NCBI GenBank assembly: GCA_933207985.1
Contig: OW240912.1
Coordinates: 74,289,834 to 74,353,833 of the forward strand
Reading direction: 5' to 3'
Source: Pelobates cultripes
Taxonomy: Eukaryota; Chordata; Amphibia; Anura; Pelobatidae
Length of the DNA stretch: 64,000 bases
The first letter of the stretch is position 1. Each line of letters opens with the position of its first letter. The position numbers and the translations under genes are program-made. Under the pieces are notes generated by a model. The model did not search any database. It saw only the letters and a list, made by a program, of their open reading frames with translations, and was not told where the DNA came from. Of the stretch, positions 44,034-56,795 are shown piece by piece.

Positions 44034-47000
44034 TTTTTTTATTTTTTTTTATTTTAATAGATTTTATTGTTTTTCAAAAGTATATACCATCATAGTATAG
44101 GGGTACAGAAATAGAAGGAGGGGAGTGCATGCAAAAACATTTGCATCTGGGGTGGCAATTGACATCACAGGTATAAGTACATATTCGGACAGATAAATAA
44201 TACATATCAATAGGGTTTGTCAAAGTTATACAATTTATACAGTATTCATTAATGCATCTAAGACGGGTACACTTACTAAGGCTGAGGTTCGGGTTTGTAT
44301 TGAGATCGGGTGTTTCCATTTACTAGGATCCATATTGGGTTGTGGGCCAGAAGTCCAGGTCGTTGTCATGGGTGTTAAGTGGGGAATCAATGTTGTCAGC
44401 TCCCGCCTACCTGTTTTGTGCCACTGTCTTAGCTAGGCCAGAAACGGCCCTACATGGCGGCAATTGTGGGTTGTTGTGTGCGCGTCTAGCGGGCGGCGGA
44501 GTGAGGACTACCTAAGTGAACTGAGCCGTGGGTCCTGTGTCTTGTTCTGATCACCTCAGGTGGTATTGTGAGAGGGACGTGTCGTACTGCCAATCAACAC
44601 AGCAGTCGACTCATCCGGAAAGGTAACCCAGTAGGGAGGAGTGTGATCCACCGGTAATCAGGTTATATTGCCGGTCACGAATCTCACCCATGGCGTCCAT
44701 GTGTCCCTAAAAAGTGTATAGTTGTGGGAGATGGATGCGTGGATCTCTTCCATAGTTCTGATTGACTCTACTCTTGCTACCCATTCCCTGATCGTGGGGA
44801 CCTCAGTATGTTTCCACTTAACCGGGATGAGCAGGTTGGCTGCAGTAAGAAGATGTAGCAGGAGGGTTCTTTGTGTCTTGGGAATTGGGGTAGGTAAGAT
44901 CAGGAACAGCGGAGTGTGGGGGGTAAGAGGCAGTTGTGTACCTGTTTCAGTATGGATCATCTTCACAATGTTGGTCCAGTATCGTGTGAGTGGGCAATGC
45001 CACCAGATGTGGGCTAGTGACGCTTTTGGTTGGGAGCATTTCCAGCACACATCGGGCGTGTTCGGGAAAATGTTATGGATTTTGGCCAGGGAGTAGTGCC
45101 ACCTGGATATTCTCTTATATCCACTTTCTTGGATTTGCGTGCATGTGGACGTCGTGTGAATATGTGAAAGGGCAGTCTGCCACTGAGGCAGCGTGATTTG
45201 TACATTGAGGTCTGTTAGCCAGGATTCTGTGAAGGGTGGCAATTTGGTTTTATGTTCGGCCATCAGAAGTTTATAAAAGGTCGAAAGTTGTTTGGTTTTG
45301 GGGGTATTGGTTAGACAGTGTGTCTCAAAATCGGAGAGGGTGCGGGAACCCCCGAGCAAGCTCGTGTTGGCTCTTAAGAAGTGCGTCAGCTGGGCGTAGT
45401 GAAATGCTTGTAGTGTATGTGGGGTTGCAGGGCCCACCAGATCACTCAGTGTTCGTATGGAGTTGTTCTCAACCACTGAACCCAACGTCAGGTAGGGAGC
45501 GTCCAGCATTTTAGAGTACCGTTGGTATATCCCGGGTTGCATACCAGGGGGGAATATTGGGTTGTAGGTGATGGGATAGAGTGGAGAAGGGTGAGGGGAA
45601 ATACTCTCAGCCTCCCGTATGTTCACCCATTTCTTAAGCGTGGGGAGGATGGTGGGGTGTGCGGAGCAACAGGAAAGCAATTTTGAGGGAATTACTCTTT
45701 GCCAGGGGAGTGTGTAAAGAGGTACTAGGCTCACTGCACTTTCAAGGGTTACCCATTGGCGTGCCGGAGGGTGCGTGGACCAGTCGTGAATCCTGGAAAG
45801 AATGGTTGCCCTGTAGTACCTTTCCATGTGTGGGAGGCCCAGGCCTCCACATGACTTGTGTCTGGTGAGAACCTCATATGGAATTCTAGGTTGTTTCTGT
45901 GCCCATATAAAAGCGGTGAAAAGTTGCCTAAGTTTTGTGAAAAAGGGCTTTGGTATTGCTATCGGTAGGGTTTGGAAAAGGTATAGTATCTTGGGGAGGG
46001 AGTTCATTTTAAGAATATTGATTCTACATAGCCATGAGAACTGTGGTTTTTGCCAGTTTTGCAGGTCTTTTGAGATAGTTTGGTATAGTGGGTCGTAGTT
46101 TAGTGTGAAGATGGAAGAGAGATCCGCCGGCAGACGAACTCCCAGGTATATAATGGATTTATCCGCCCATGTGAAGGGAAATGCGGCTTGCAGGCTTGTG
46201 CGTGAGAGGGGCGCTATTCGGATTGGTAGGATTTCGCTTTTGGAGAAATTTACCTGAAAATTGGAGAGTTTATGGTATTGGGCTATTTCCTCTAGGAGTG
46301 GGGGCAAGGAAGTGTCAGGAGTTTGTATGGTGAAGAGTAGATCATCAACGAAAGCTGAGATTTTGTACTCCGCCCCTTGTATTTGAATACCCCTGATAGC
46401 CGGGTTGTCCCGGATTCCGTTTAAGAAGGGTTCCAGTATGAGGATAAAGAGGAGGTGGGAGAGGGGACAGCCCTGTCTCGTGCCGTTTCTAATGAGTACT
46501 GGTTCCGAGAGTTGTCCATTTACCCTTAGTCTGGCTGTGGGATTGGAATAGATGGCTTGCATCCAGTCCAACCATTTGGGACCAAATCCTATTTTGCTCA
46601 GGGTGGCAGTCAGTAGTGTCCAGTCCACTCTATCGAACGCCTTTTCCGCGTCGATTGAGAGCAGGAGGCTCTCCGTTGGTAGGCGTTTTGCCAAATATAT
46701 CAAGTTTAAAATTTTTGTGGTGTTGTGTTTTGCTTCTCTGTTGGGAACGAAGCCCGCTTGGTCGGAGTGTATCAAGGTTTGGAGTAAAGGTTTCAAGCGG
46801 GTGGCCAATATTTTTGTGAACAATTTCACATCAAGATTTATCAGAGATATTGGGCGGTAGCTACCGCAATTGGTCGGGTCTTTGCCAGGCTTGGGTATGA
46901 GGGCTATGTGCGCCTCCAAAGATGCTTTGGGGAAGGCGACAGGTTGAGCAAGGGAGTTAAATGCCCGTGTGAAGGGTTCAGTAAGGGAGTGGGCGAATGT

Positions 47001-47789
47001 TCTGTAGTATTTGGCCGTGAAGCCGTCTGGCCCTGGGCTCTTCCCCAGTTTGAGGTGTCGTATAGCAAAATTGACTTCGTCTGAAGTTATAGGTGCATCA
47101 AGCGTCAGAAGAACATTTGCGGGGATAGTCTGGTGGACCCTGGAAGCCAAGAAGCGTTCAATGTCCTGTGTTGGTGGGGGGGAGTCCCTCAGATTGTAAA
47201 GCCTGGTGTAGAAGTCTTGGAAAGCTGATAGTATGTCTGGGAGTTTATATGATATGGCTCCTGAGGGAGTTCTAATTTTGAATATGAAGGTCGACTGCCT
47301 CTGTTGTTTTAGAGAGTTAGCTAGTAGACGTCCACATTTGCCTCCATGTGCATAATAGGAGTGTTTTGTCAGCAGGAGCGTGCGTTTGATTTTGGCATTT
47401 AGTAAGTCCTGTAGGGCAGACCTTTTAGCTGTGAGGGCTTTGTAAGTGTCTAGTCGCGTGTCTGTTTTGTGTCTGATTTCTAGTTTCCGTATGTCCTCTG
47501 TGAGTGTTCGAATGGAGGCCTCTCGTATCTTTTTGTGTCTTGCTGCCAGTGCTATTATTTCTCCTCTCAGCACACATTTGTGCGCTTCCCACGTGAGAGG
47601 TGGGGGTGAGGATGGGGTAGCATTGATGGTGAAATAGTTGTCTATAGAGTCTCTGAGCTGCGAGACAATCTCTGGGTTATTTAGAAGGAGGTCGTTAAGT
47701 TTCCATTGGAATAGTTTTTGTGGGATGGTGGGTATTTGTATGGCTAGTACCAGGGGCGCGTGGTCTGACCACGTGATGGAGCCATATTC
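44034..47789 (-). mobile_element. 5'-truncated LINE of the L1/Tx1 type
   Basis: Flanked by the 14-bp target duplication ACCAAAGCCTTTTA (44020-44033 and 47790-47803). The T-rich run at 44034-44060 is the A-rich tail on the minus strand. About 600 bp of 3' UTR precedes the ORF end. The 5' end is truncated inside the endonuclease domain, the usual outcome of target-primed reverse transcription. Confidence 0.92.
44656..47789 (-). CDS. LINE ORF2 remnant: endonuclease end, reverse transcriptase, C-terminal Cys/His domain
   Basis: The minus-strand frame is open from the truncation to the stop at 44656-44658 (about 1,040 codons). It starts in the AP-endonuclease tail with TWSDHAPLVL (about 47750-47775). 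RT follows with GKSPGPDGF, IPKPGKDPTNCGSYRPISL, SIDAEKAFDRVDW, NGTRQGCPLS and the catalytic AFVDDLL. A Cys/His cluster (CWKCSQP...HIWWHCPL) lies near the C-terminus, as in L1/Tx1-type ORF2. There is no native start, so the first Met-like codon at 47573 is not the true start. The lack of stops over 3 kb implies a recent insertion. Its endonuclease is incomplete, so this copy should be immobile. Confidence 0.9.
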
Positions 47790-47849
47790 ACCAAAGCCTT
47801 TTAATGTGGTGTCCAGAATGAAGTGGAGGGATCACTTTACTTGTCCTTC

Positions 47850-50055
47850 CTGCTCCAATTTCCCTTTCTTCTCCTTCATTTGACACACTCTTCTTTTTCT
47901 TCTAACAATGTCTTCTCCACTCCTTGGCTCCTTATGCTTTTTTACCTTTCTGCTACTTTTCGCTTCTTTTGTGCCCTTCTGCTCCTTTATCTTTCTGATC
48001 CCTTCCTGCTCCTTGCAGACCATTTCTGCTCCTTCTCCTACTTTACCTTTGTGCTCCTTCTGATTCTTTCTGCTCCTTTACCTTTGTGCCCCTTCTGTCC
48101 CTTCCTGCTCCTACTGACCCTTCCTGCTCCTTGAAGATGCTTTCTGCTCCTTGCTGACCCTTCCTGCTAATTTCTATTCCTTTCTGCTATTTCTCCTACT
48201 TTACCTTTGCGCTCATTCTGCCCCTTCCAGCTCATTGCTTACCATTTCCAGCTCCTTGCTAGCCCTTTCTGCTCCTTCTCCTACTTTACCTTTGTGCTCC
48301 TTCTGTACCTTCATGCTCCTTGCTTACTCTTTCTGTTCCTTGCTGCCTCTTTCTGCTCCTTGCTGCCCCTGCCTGCCTTTTGCTGCCCCTTCCTGCCTCT
48401 TGCTTCCCCTTTCTGCTCCTTGTTGGTCCTTCCTGCTCATTTATGTTCCTTTCTGCTCATTCTCCTACTTTACCTTTGTGCTCCTTCTGCCCCTTCCAGA
48501 TCATTGCTTACCCTTTCTGCTCCTTGATGTCCCTTCCTGCTCATTTCTGTTCCTTCTCCTTTTTGCTCCTTGATATCCTTTCCTGCTCATTTCTGTTCCT
48601 TCTCCTTATTGCTCCTTCTCCTACTTTACCTTTGTGCTCTTTCTGTCCCTTCCTGCTCCTTGCTGACCCTTTGTGCTCCTTGTAGATTCTTTCTGTTCCT
48701 TTCTGCTCCTTCTCCAACTTTACCTTTGTGCTCCTTCTGATTTTTCCTGTTGCTTTACCATTCTGCTCCTTGCTGCCCTTCCTGCCCATTTCTGTCCCTT
48801 CCCCTTTCTGTTCCTTCTACTACTTTGCCTTTCTGCTCATTGTTGCCCTTTCTGCTCATTGCTGCTCCTTTTCCTACTTTACCTGATTATTTCTGCTCCT
48901 TTACCTTTGTGCTCCTTCTGTCCCATCCTTCTCCAGCTGCCCCACTCTACTCCTTGCAGACACTTTCTGCTCCTTGTTGACCCTTTCTGCTAATTTCTAT
49001 TCCTTTCTGCTCCTTCTCCTACTTTACCTTTGCACTCCCTCTGCCCCTTGAGCTCCTTGCTGCCCCTTTCTTCTCCTTCTCCAACTTTACCTTTGTGCTT
49101 CTTCTGATTCTTTCTGCTCCTTTACCTTTGTGCTTCTTCTGTCCTTTCCTGCCCCTTTCTGCTTCTTGCAGACCCTTCCTACTTCTTGCTGCCCCTTCCT
49201 GCTTCTTCCTGCTCCTTCCTGCTTCTTGCTGCCACATACTGATTCTTGCTGCCCCTTTCTGCTCCTTCTATTACTTTAACTTTGTGCTCCTTCTGCCCCT
49301 TTCCGATCATTGCTGACCCTTTCTGCTCCTTGATGTCCCTTCCTGCTCATTTCTGTCCCATATCCTTATTGCTCTTTCTCCAACTTTACCTTTGTGCTCC
49401 TGATTCTTTCTGCTCCTTTACCTTTGTGCTCTTTCTGTCCCTTCCTGCTCCGTGCTGCTCTTTCCAGCTCCTTGCTGCCCCTTTCTGCATCTTGTAAATC
49501 CTTTCTGTTCCTTTCTGCTCCTTCTCTTACTTTACCTTTGTGCTCCTTCTGATTCTTTCTGCTCCTTTACCGTTGTGCTCCTTGCTGCCCCTTTCTGCTC
49601 ATTTCTGTTCCTTCTCCTTTTTACTTCTTCTCCTACTTTACCTTCCTGCTCATTGTTGCCCTTTCTGCTCATTGCTGCTCCTTTCAGCTCCTTCTCCTAC
49701 TTTACCTTTGTGATCCTTCTGATTCTTTCTGCTCATTTCTGTTCCTTCTCCTTTCTGCTTTTTCTCCTACTATACCTTTTTGCTCCTTTACCTTTGCGCT
49801 CCTTCTGTCCCTTCCTGCTCCTTGCTGCCCTTTCCAGCTCCTGGCCACCCCTTTCTGCTTCTTGTTGCTCCTTCTGCTACTTTACCTTTGTGCTCCTTCT
49901 ATCCCTTCCTGCTCCTGCTGCCCCTTCCTGTTCCTTGTAGATGCTTTTTGCTCCTTGCTGACCCTTACTGCTAATTTTTTTTCCTTTCTGCTCCTTCTCC
50001 TACTTTACCTTTGCGCTCCTTCTGCCCCTTCCAGCTCCTTGCTGATCCTTTCTAA
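47850..50055. repeat. Pyrimidine-rich minisatellite (CTGCTCCTT type), 2.2 kb
   Basis: Plus strand almost all C/T with G at intervals. Short units CTTTCTGCTCCTTGCTG and CCTTCCTGCTCATT are mixed with a longer repeated phrase TTCTCCTACTTTACCTTTGTG. The bias is strong and continuous. Open frames across it on both strands are repeat artefacts. Confidence 0.93.
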
Positions 50056-50625
50056 TATTTCGGCGTGTGTTCTCAAATAGTTGTCTACCCGCCACAAACT
50101 CTACCTGGTCTGCATCAATGAGATGCGTAAGGAAGGGGGCGAGTCTGTCCGCCTGGATTTTGGCCAGAATCTTCATATCCTGGTTAATTAAGGAAATGGG
50201 CCTATAACTGCCTGGCAGCAGGGGGTCCTTATCTGGTTTGGGCAATAAGACTATAGTGGCCAACGACATATCTGGGGTCGGCGTTCCCTCTATGCGAAAG
50301 TCGTTGAATAGTGTATGGAGGAAAGGGGTCAGGGCCTCCCGAAAGGTTTTATAGTATGCCCCATCGAACCCGTACGGGCCAGGGGCCTTATTTCCTTTTA
50401 ATCCGGAGATCGCCTTATCGATTTCACTTTCCGTGATTTCAGCCGCAAGACCCCCTGCCGCCTCCCGCAGTAGTTTCGGTAACTGTATGCCTCCCAAAAA
50501 CCATTGTAAGCACTCCTCCCCGCTAGTGCTCTCCCTTCTGTCCCCGGGGGAGTGGTCGTATAATGTCTTATAATACTCTGTGAAAACCGCCACAACGTCT
50601 CGGTTGTGATTTGTCTGAGAAAATT
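50056..50625 (-). pseudogene. LINE reverse-transcriptase fragment (second family)
   Basis: A minus-strand frame with VFTEYYKTLY, GNKAPGPYGFDGAYYK, LPKPDKDPLLPGSYRPISLINQD and QVEFVAGRQLFENTRRN, the N-terminal RT blocks of an L1/Tx1-type ORF2. It differs clearly from the LINE at 44034-47789 (for example GNKAPGP against GKSPGPDG). It is cut at both ends: the left end abuts the minisatellite exactly, and no catalytic box is present. Confidence 0.85.
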
Positions 50626-50851
50626 TGCAATTTTATTGATAATATCTGTTTGACAAACATTTTACAGGAACAATAGGTTGAAGAGGATTCTGCTCAAAGA
50701 AGTAATAATAACAGAACACTTCCCTATCCTGGGGTAGGGCAGCAGTTAAAATGCCTTGTATATTTTAATATATTTTGTCATATAATATTTCACTTTATGT
50801 CAGTCTGTGTATAAACCCATTCTGTTGCAAAATGTGGCTAAATATCTAAGC

Positions 50852-50988
50852 CAGGGATCCTCAAACTCCAGCCCCCCTGATGTTGCTGAACTGCAACTCC
50901 CATGATTCTTTGAATTACATAGATAGCCAGAGAATAATGGGAGTTGTAGTTCAGCAACATCTGGGGGGCCGGAGTTTAAGCACCCCTG
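50852..50988. mobile_element. Small hAT-type MITE, 137 bp
   Basis: CAGGGATCCTCAAACTCC / GGAGTTTAAGCACCCCTG ends and the 8-bp duplication ATCTAAGC (50844-50851 and 50989-50996). Almost the whole element is one hairpin, with arms GATGTTGCTGAACTGCAACTCC and its complement. Confidence 0.93.
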
Positions 50989-50996
50989 ATCTAAGC

Positions 50997-52021
50997 TGTA
51001 TAAATAATAAAATCAATAGCAGCTTTGTTATAAGTGCAATGGCCATTAGACCAAACCTCTTCATGCTATTGGAGGAACGACTGAGATTCTCTGTCAGAGA
51101 GTATATTTTAACTAGTGCAGAGAGGAATTTATCACCAAAACGACAAATGTTTTGTTTTTTTGGCCTAAAGGGAGTCATCATCTGATTAGCAGTTTTAGGT
51201 GTAAATCTAGAGCTCAAAATGGACTAATGGGATTTAAAGGGAACACATTCCGAGAACAAGAGGTCAAAAGGATATGGTGACATCTACAGAAATGTAAAAA
51301 TACAGACGTGACACCACAGTCTGTCAAGGTTTTTGCCTAACAAAGAAAATTTTCTGTCAGCCAGTAAAACCTTTATTTATCAATAAAAAAAGCAAATATT
51401 TTTGTCCTACATGGCTAAAAAGGATGAAAAATATCTGCAATATGAGAATGGGCAGCAATGGTGACTGATGAGAGAAACATTTGTGCAGTTTTTTTTCTAA
51501 TCATCTAGTGACTTCACCATATTTTATCTTTTATAATCAATCATAATTAATTAGCATATGGAGTCAAAAGGTTACAATTTGAAATATTTATTTTTATTTT
51601 TTTAAACACCTTTCCTTTCCATAGCTTCAAGGTCGTTTTTTTTTCTATGTTCCACCTAAATATGTGGCAGCTTCTCCATAACACCATGTTACATCTTAAC
51701 GGTATCATTTGATGCTGTTTATATCACGTTAACTACTGATAGCAAAGTGAGCCTTGGTTCTCTATTGGTTGAATAGTGCTTTCTTTTTCTTCTAGCTTTC
51801 CATAGAGACTGTATTTCTTCTCCGAATCTTCTGTATTCTGTTGGTGGTGACAGTGAAGCAGTAGAATGTAAATTCAGAGGACTGTTCTCCAGTGGAATGT
51901 CCTATATTAAAATGACTACTTCCCTGCAGTATTTATACTAAGAGGGGCAATGTGGTCTCTATTTAACCCATTGGAATCATTTATTTTTTCCCAAGATTAC
52001 TAGGTATAAGTAACATTGACA
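50997..52021. other. Unassigned AT-rich spacer
   Basis: No gene or repeat boundary recognised, so this may be unique flanking DNA. The stretch 50626-50843 is likewise plain. Confidence 0.4.
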
Positions 52022-52029
52022 CATATATG

Positions 52030-52737
52030 CAGTGGCGGAACTACCGGGGTCGCAGGGGTAGCAGCTGCGACCAGACCCATCACTCCAGGGAGCTTAACCG
52101 CCCTGCGACCGCGGGTCCCGGCGGCTAAATAATGCGGCCCGGCCTGCATTGTGTAACCACCGGGCCACGTGTTCAGGGGCCCATCAGCCCCTTTTGATGA
52201 TGTCAGACGCTGGGAGGAAGTGATTTCCCAACCGTCACTTCCTCCCAGCAACCACCAGGAGCCGTGTAGGAGGAAGAAGAGGAGGGAGTAGGAACTCTGA
52301 CTCCCATCAGGCTGAGCCACTGAACCCCAGGGAAAGGTATGTGTGTCTGTATGAATATTTCTGTGTGTGTGTGGGTATGTCTGTGTGTATGTGTGTGTAT
52401 ATTTATCTGTATATATGTGTATGTGTGTCTGTATATATGTGTGTGTGTGTATGTCTTTCTGTGTGTCTTTATGTATGTGTGTGTGTCTGTGTGTGTGTGT
52501 ATGTATGTGTCTATATATGTGTGTGTGTGTGTGATTGTGTGTATGTATGTATATGTGTGTGTCTGTGTGTATGTGTGTGTCTCTGTATATGTGTGTGTAG
52601 GTGTCTGCATGGGTAGGGGGGAACGTATGGGAGGGGGACGGTAGACGAATGGGTGGAGGGTGGCGGGGGAGTAGATGTACGGGGAGGGGAAGAGCAGTTC
52701 TCGCACCGGGGCCCCTTGGTTTCTAGTTACGCCTCTG
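52030..52737. mobile_element. Non-autonomous hAT element with TG array
   Basis: CAGTGGCGGAACTACC / TTCTAGTTACGCCTCTG ends and the 8-bp duplication CATATATG (52022-52029 and 52738-52745). A GC-rich left half (CGTCACTTCCTCC) is followed by a TGTGTATG array (52335-52610) and a G-rich stretch. It has no transposase. Confidence 0.93.
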
Positions 52738-52745
52738 CATATATG

Positions 52746-53995
52746 AATTTTCTTTCCTTTCAATATGTGGTATAAAGTAACACTGCACAGGCTTTTTTAA
52801 AACTAGATCATTTTGTTGAGATCCCCTTCCTCTATTTGTCTATCAATGACGTGATAAGAACTGGCCAAAAAAAAGGCAATTTTTTTGCTAATTGTATGTC
52901 AGAATGGAAATCATTATGGTTGCATAGCAGAAGAAGGATGTGTAATGTTTTGCAGGTGTCTATGGGAACATGAGAGCTAACTCCACCATGTCAATCTCAG
53001 CAGATCTAGTTATGACTTCAAAGTTACAAATACATCAGGAATCGCGTAAGCTAAAAGAAGCCCTGATTAGGGGAAATATTGTGTAAGAACACATTTGGGT
53101 TTGAATGGTGCAATCCAGAATAAGAGGAAACAAAAAGGTTATCTACATAGACAGTTCTAGTGTAATTTGCTGGGAATGTACGTTATTTCTGTATTTTTCG
53201 GCAATATATACCATTGCAACACTGTGACATAAGGACATTACTACATTAATCTTGTCAAGAATGACCTGGATTATTTGAAATGACCCTATGGTTCATGCAA
53301 AAATTATTATTGTGTTGGCCAGCCTTTCCTTGGTCATTTGGTGATGTAACAATTCCTCTCTTCTTTCTGATCCACATATGCTCCTGTTTAGGTTTTTGTT
53401 TCGGTTTTATTGTTTGTTGTTCTGACCTGTGAGTCGTTGAATCTCATTCACTAGAATCTTTAGATAAACGGAATCTTTTGTATATTGTTTGCTCGTTGTA
53501 TATTTTACTTTGGGCCTGCAAGCCACCTTCATGGTTTTGTTTATTGTATTTATACAAATGGAATCTCTGGTAATGTGCTGTTCATATTTTCAGCTTTATC
53601 TCATTCCTCTAGAAAACTGTTTTAAAAAACGAAAGAATACTAGTAGACACTTTTTTTCAGTAGTGATTACTTGTATTTTGCATACATAAATAAACTTTCA
53701 TGAAATATTGAGTGACAAATATATTTAAAGGGGCAGTGATCACAGAACAAAAAAAAGGGTGTGACCAGTGAATTAAAGTATGATTGTTGCCATTAGCCAG
53801 TAAAGCACCACCAGGGCACTACCAGGAAAAAATTACCTAGTTCACATCTAGCATAGATCTTTTGAAAGTATGTGCATAAATGTTTGTTAAACAGCCCAAC
53901 GCAGATAACAGCTTGGTTCTGTAGCCTTTTTAGATGTTTGTGAACTATATTTCCTATGACTGCCAACCAGTGTTGGTCAGGCATTGTGGTAAAAT
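52746..53995. other. Unassigned AT-rich spacer
   Basis: No ORF with recognisable content and no clear repeat boundary. Confidence 0.4.
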
Positions 53996-53997
53996 TA

Positions 53998-55026
53998 CCG
54001 GATATACTCGAGTATAAGTCGACCCGAATATAAGCTGAGGCCCCTAATTTTACCCAAAAAACTGGGAAAACGTATTGACTCGAGTTATAAGCCTAGGGTG
54101 GGAAATGCAGCAGCTGCTGGTAAATTTCTAAATAAAATTAGTTCCCAATAAAATTACATTAATTGAATATTTATTTAGAGTGTGTGTTTTTAATGAATGC
54201 AGAGTGTGTGTTTGTGTGTAGTGTGCGTATATAATGAATGCAGTGTGTCTATAATGCAGTGTGTGTGAATGCAGTGTGTGTGTGTGTTTATGTAGTGTGT
54301 GTAAACTGGGTGAGGGGAGGGCATTTTTATTATTAATTTTTTTTATTTTAATATTATTATTATTTTAATATTATTATTATTTTAATATTATTATTATTAT
54401 ATTTTAATATTATTATTATTATATTTTAATATTAGATTTTAATATTATTTTAATATTATTATTATTTAATTTTAATATTTGTATTTTTTTTTATTTATTT
54501 GGCTTTTGTCCCCCCTCCCTGCTTGTTGCCTGGCCAGGGAGGGGGGCTATGTTAATCCCTGGTGGTCCAGTGGATGGGCTGTGCAGTGGGGGGGCTGGCA
54601 GAGAGCTGTTACTTACTTTTACTTACCTTTACAGCAGCTCCTGTCAGCTACCTTTACCTCTGTGCAGCTCGCCTATCAGCTCCATTCTGCTTACGGTGTA
54701 AGTCTCGTGGTCTGCTTGCTGCGCGGATCGTTGCCACAGTAACAGCCGCAGGTGTCGCGAGACTTACACTGTAAGCAGAACGGAGCTGACAGGGGAGCTG
54801 CACGGAGTTGAAAGGAGCTGACAAGAGCTGCTGTAAAGGTAAGTAACAGTTCTCTGCCAGCCCCCAACACGACCGCCGGGCTTGTAATGAGCCCGGCGGT
54901 CCTGGTCTGTATTATGGCAATGTAAGTTGCCATAATACAGACATTGACTCGAGTATAAGACGAGTGGGGGGTTTTCAGCACAAAAAATGTGCAAAAACAC
55001 TTGGCTTATACTCGAGTATATACGGG
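53998..55026. mobile_element. TA-flanked non-autonomous DNA transposon with internal palindrome
   Basis: Ends CCGGATATACTCGAGTATAAG / CTTATACTCGAGTATATACGG inside TA (53996-53997 and 55027-55028), suggesting Tc1/mariner-type target choice. Inside are an ATT/AATATT array (54330-54480) and a large palindrome (about 54590-54860) whose arms share TTACTTACCTTTACAGCAGCTC. No transposase is present. Confidence 0.7.
54590..54860. repeat. Large imperfect palindrome
   Basis: Arm 54598-54705 (GAGCTGTTACTTAC, CAGCAGCTCCTGTCAGCT, CTTACGGTGTAAGTCTCG) is mirrored in 54755-54855 (CGAGACTTACACTGTAAG, AGCTGACAAGAGCTGCTG, GTAAGTAACAG). The spacer is about 50 bp. Confidence 0.85.
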
Positions 55027-55028
55027 TA

Positions 55029-56253
55029 ATTCACAAATATCTGCAGTGCCATTTATAGTGCAATTTGTAGCCACCACTGGGGTTTAGTGTCCGGTAATTG
55101 AAGGTTGATGGACTACAGAAATATCATAAAGACAAAATGAAAATAATGGATATGAGTAAAAATTATATTTTGAACCATGAATCCATTAGAAAAACTAGTT
55201 TCATGTTCCTTTAAGCAGCTGCATATATACAGAGAAATTACATTTCAACACAATCGATGTAATGAAGAGTTGATAGATATTCAGGTTCTGAATATGAAAT
55301 AAAACATAGTGCAGCCGCAATTACAATTAGCTAATATATTTATACCTAATATTGCTGAGACGGAAAGGTGCATGCTGAAAGCACAGTGACATGAAAGTGA
55401 TTTTATAAGATCAATCTTTATTATTTAATCATCTATTTTATGAAGCAATAAGAGTGCACCCATTCCTATACATAATTATGACCATTCCGTGTTTCCTAAC
55501 TCTTATTTAATATTTTATCTTTTACTTTATAATGGACCATTATTGTATCTCAGTTCCTATAGATTAAAATGTTCTACATCAAATTTAAATATTTTGTAAG
55601 AAGACATATATGTATGTATATTATTTCACAGGCTAGCAAGGTTACTTAATAAAGTGCTCTGCTGTTACTACATCATTGACATTCCAAACAAGAAGACCTA
55701 AGTCTATTTTTCTACTGTAATATTTAGTTTAGTGTTTTGGTGTTGCTGCACCTTTAACATTCCAAATAAGAAGCCATAAGTGTAGCTCTATTGACAGATT
55801 CAAGTGGATCTAAAAAAAATGGATTACCATGGGTGTAAAGAGTAAACTGATTGTTGTCATGTCACCTTAACAAGGTCAGGGTTTTCTTTTGTGGTATTAT
55901 ATGGTTGTCTCACATGACAGGTTGGATGGTCATGTTCATAGAATGAGTAAATTAAATGTTGGTTGTGCTAATGTTCGTTTCATTTTGTAGCTAACAAAGG
56001 TAAACAGAACGTGACGGGAATTTAGGGGTGCCACACAACGACCCTGATAACCAGTCTTATTTTAGCCTATAGTATATTAAATAACTATAGTTATTTGAGG
56101 AACGCTGAACTTCTTTTAACAGATTCTAAAATTTGGCAGGTGATGTTTCAGACTCAGCTCATCATTTCAAGTCAGAATTAATTACATTAATTAATTAATT
56201 ACAGTTACTGGATGGATTGGCAGTAGGGTAGGTGGGGACCTAGTCCAGCATAT
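55029..56253. other. Unassigned AT-rich spacer
   Basis: No gene or repeat boundary seen. Confidence 0.4.
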
Positions 56254-56795
56254 TTAAAGGGACTCTATAGTCACCTGAACAACTTTAGCTTAATGAAGCA
56301 GTTTTGGTGTATAGAACATGCCCCTGCAGCCTCACTGCTCAATCCTCTGACATTTAGGAGTTAAATCCCTTTGTTTATGAACCCTAGTCACACCTCCCTG
56401 CATGTGACTTGCACAGCCTTCCATAAACACTTCCTGTAAAGAGAGCCCTATTTAGACTTTCTTTATTGCAAGTTCTGTTTAATTAAGATTTTCTTATCCC
56501 CTGCTATGTTAATAGCTTGCTAGACCCTGCAAGGGCCTCCTGTATGTGATTAAAGTTCGATTTAGAGATTGAGATACAATTATTTAAGGTAAATTACATC
56601 TGTTTGAAAGTGAAACCAGCTTTTTTTTTTTCATGCAGGCTCTGTCAATCATAGCCAGGGCTGTATAAACAGAAACAAAGTGATTTAACTCCTAAATGAC
56701 AGTGAACTGAGCAGTGAAATTGCAGGGGAATGATCTATACACTAAAACTGCTTTATTTAGCTAAATTAATTAAGGTGACTATAGTGTTCCTTTAA
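56254..56795. mobile_element. T2/Kolobok-type element with long inverted arms
   Basis: TTAAAGGGACTCTATAGTCACC at 56254 and its counterpart GGTGACTATAGTGTTCCTTTAA ending at 56795. The inverted arms extend well inward: AATCCTCTGACATTTAGGAG on the left against CTCCTAAATGACAGTGAACT on the right. 542 bp, no ORF. A relative lies at 42385-42840. Confidence 0.85.

Noticed and set aside
47823..50080. Many Leu/Ser/Pro-rich frames on the plus strand resembling membrane proteins
   Set aside because: Pyrimidine-rich minisatellite translation: hydrophobicity follows from CTT/CTC/TTC codons and the unit repeats.
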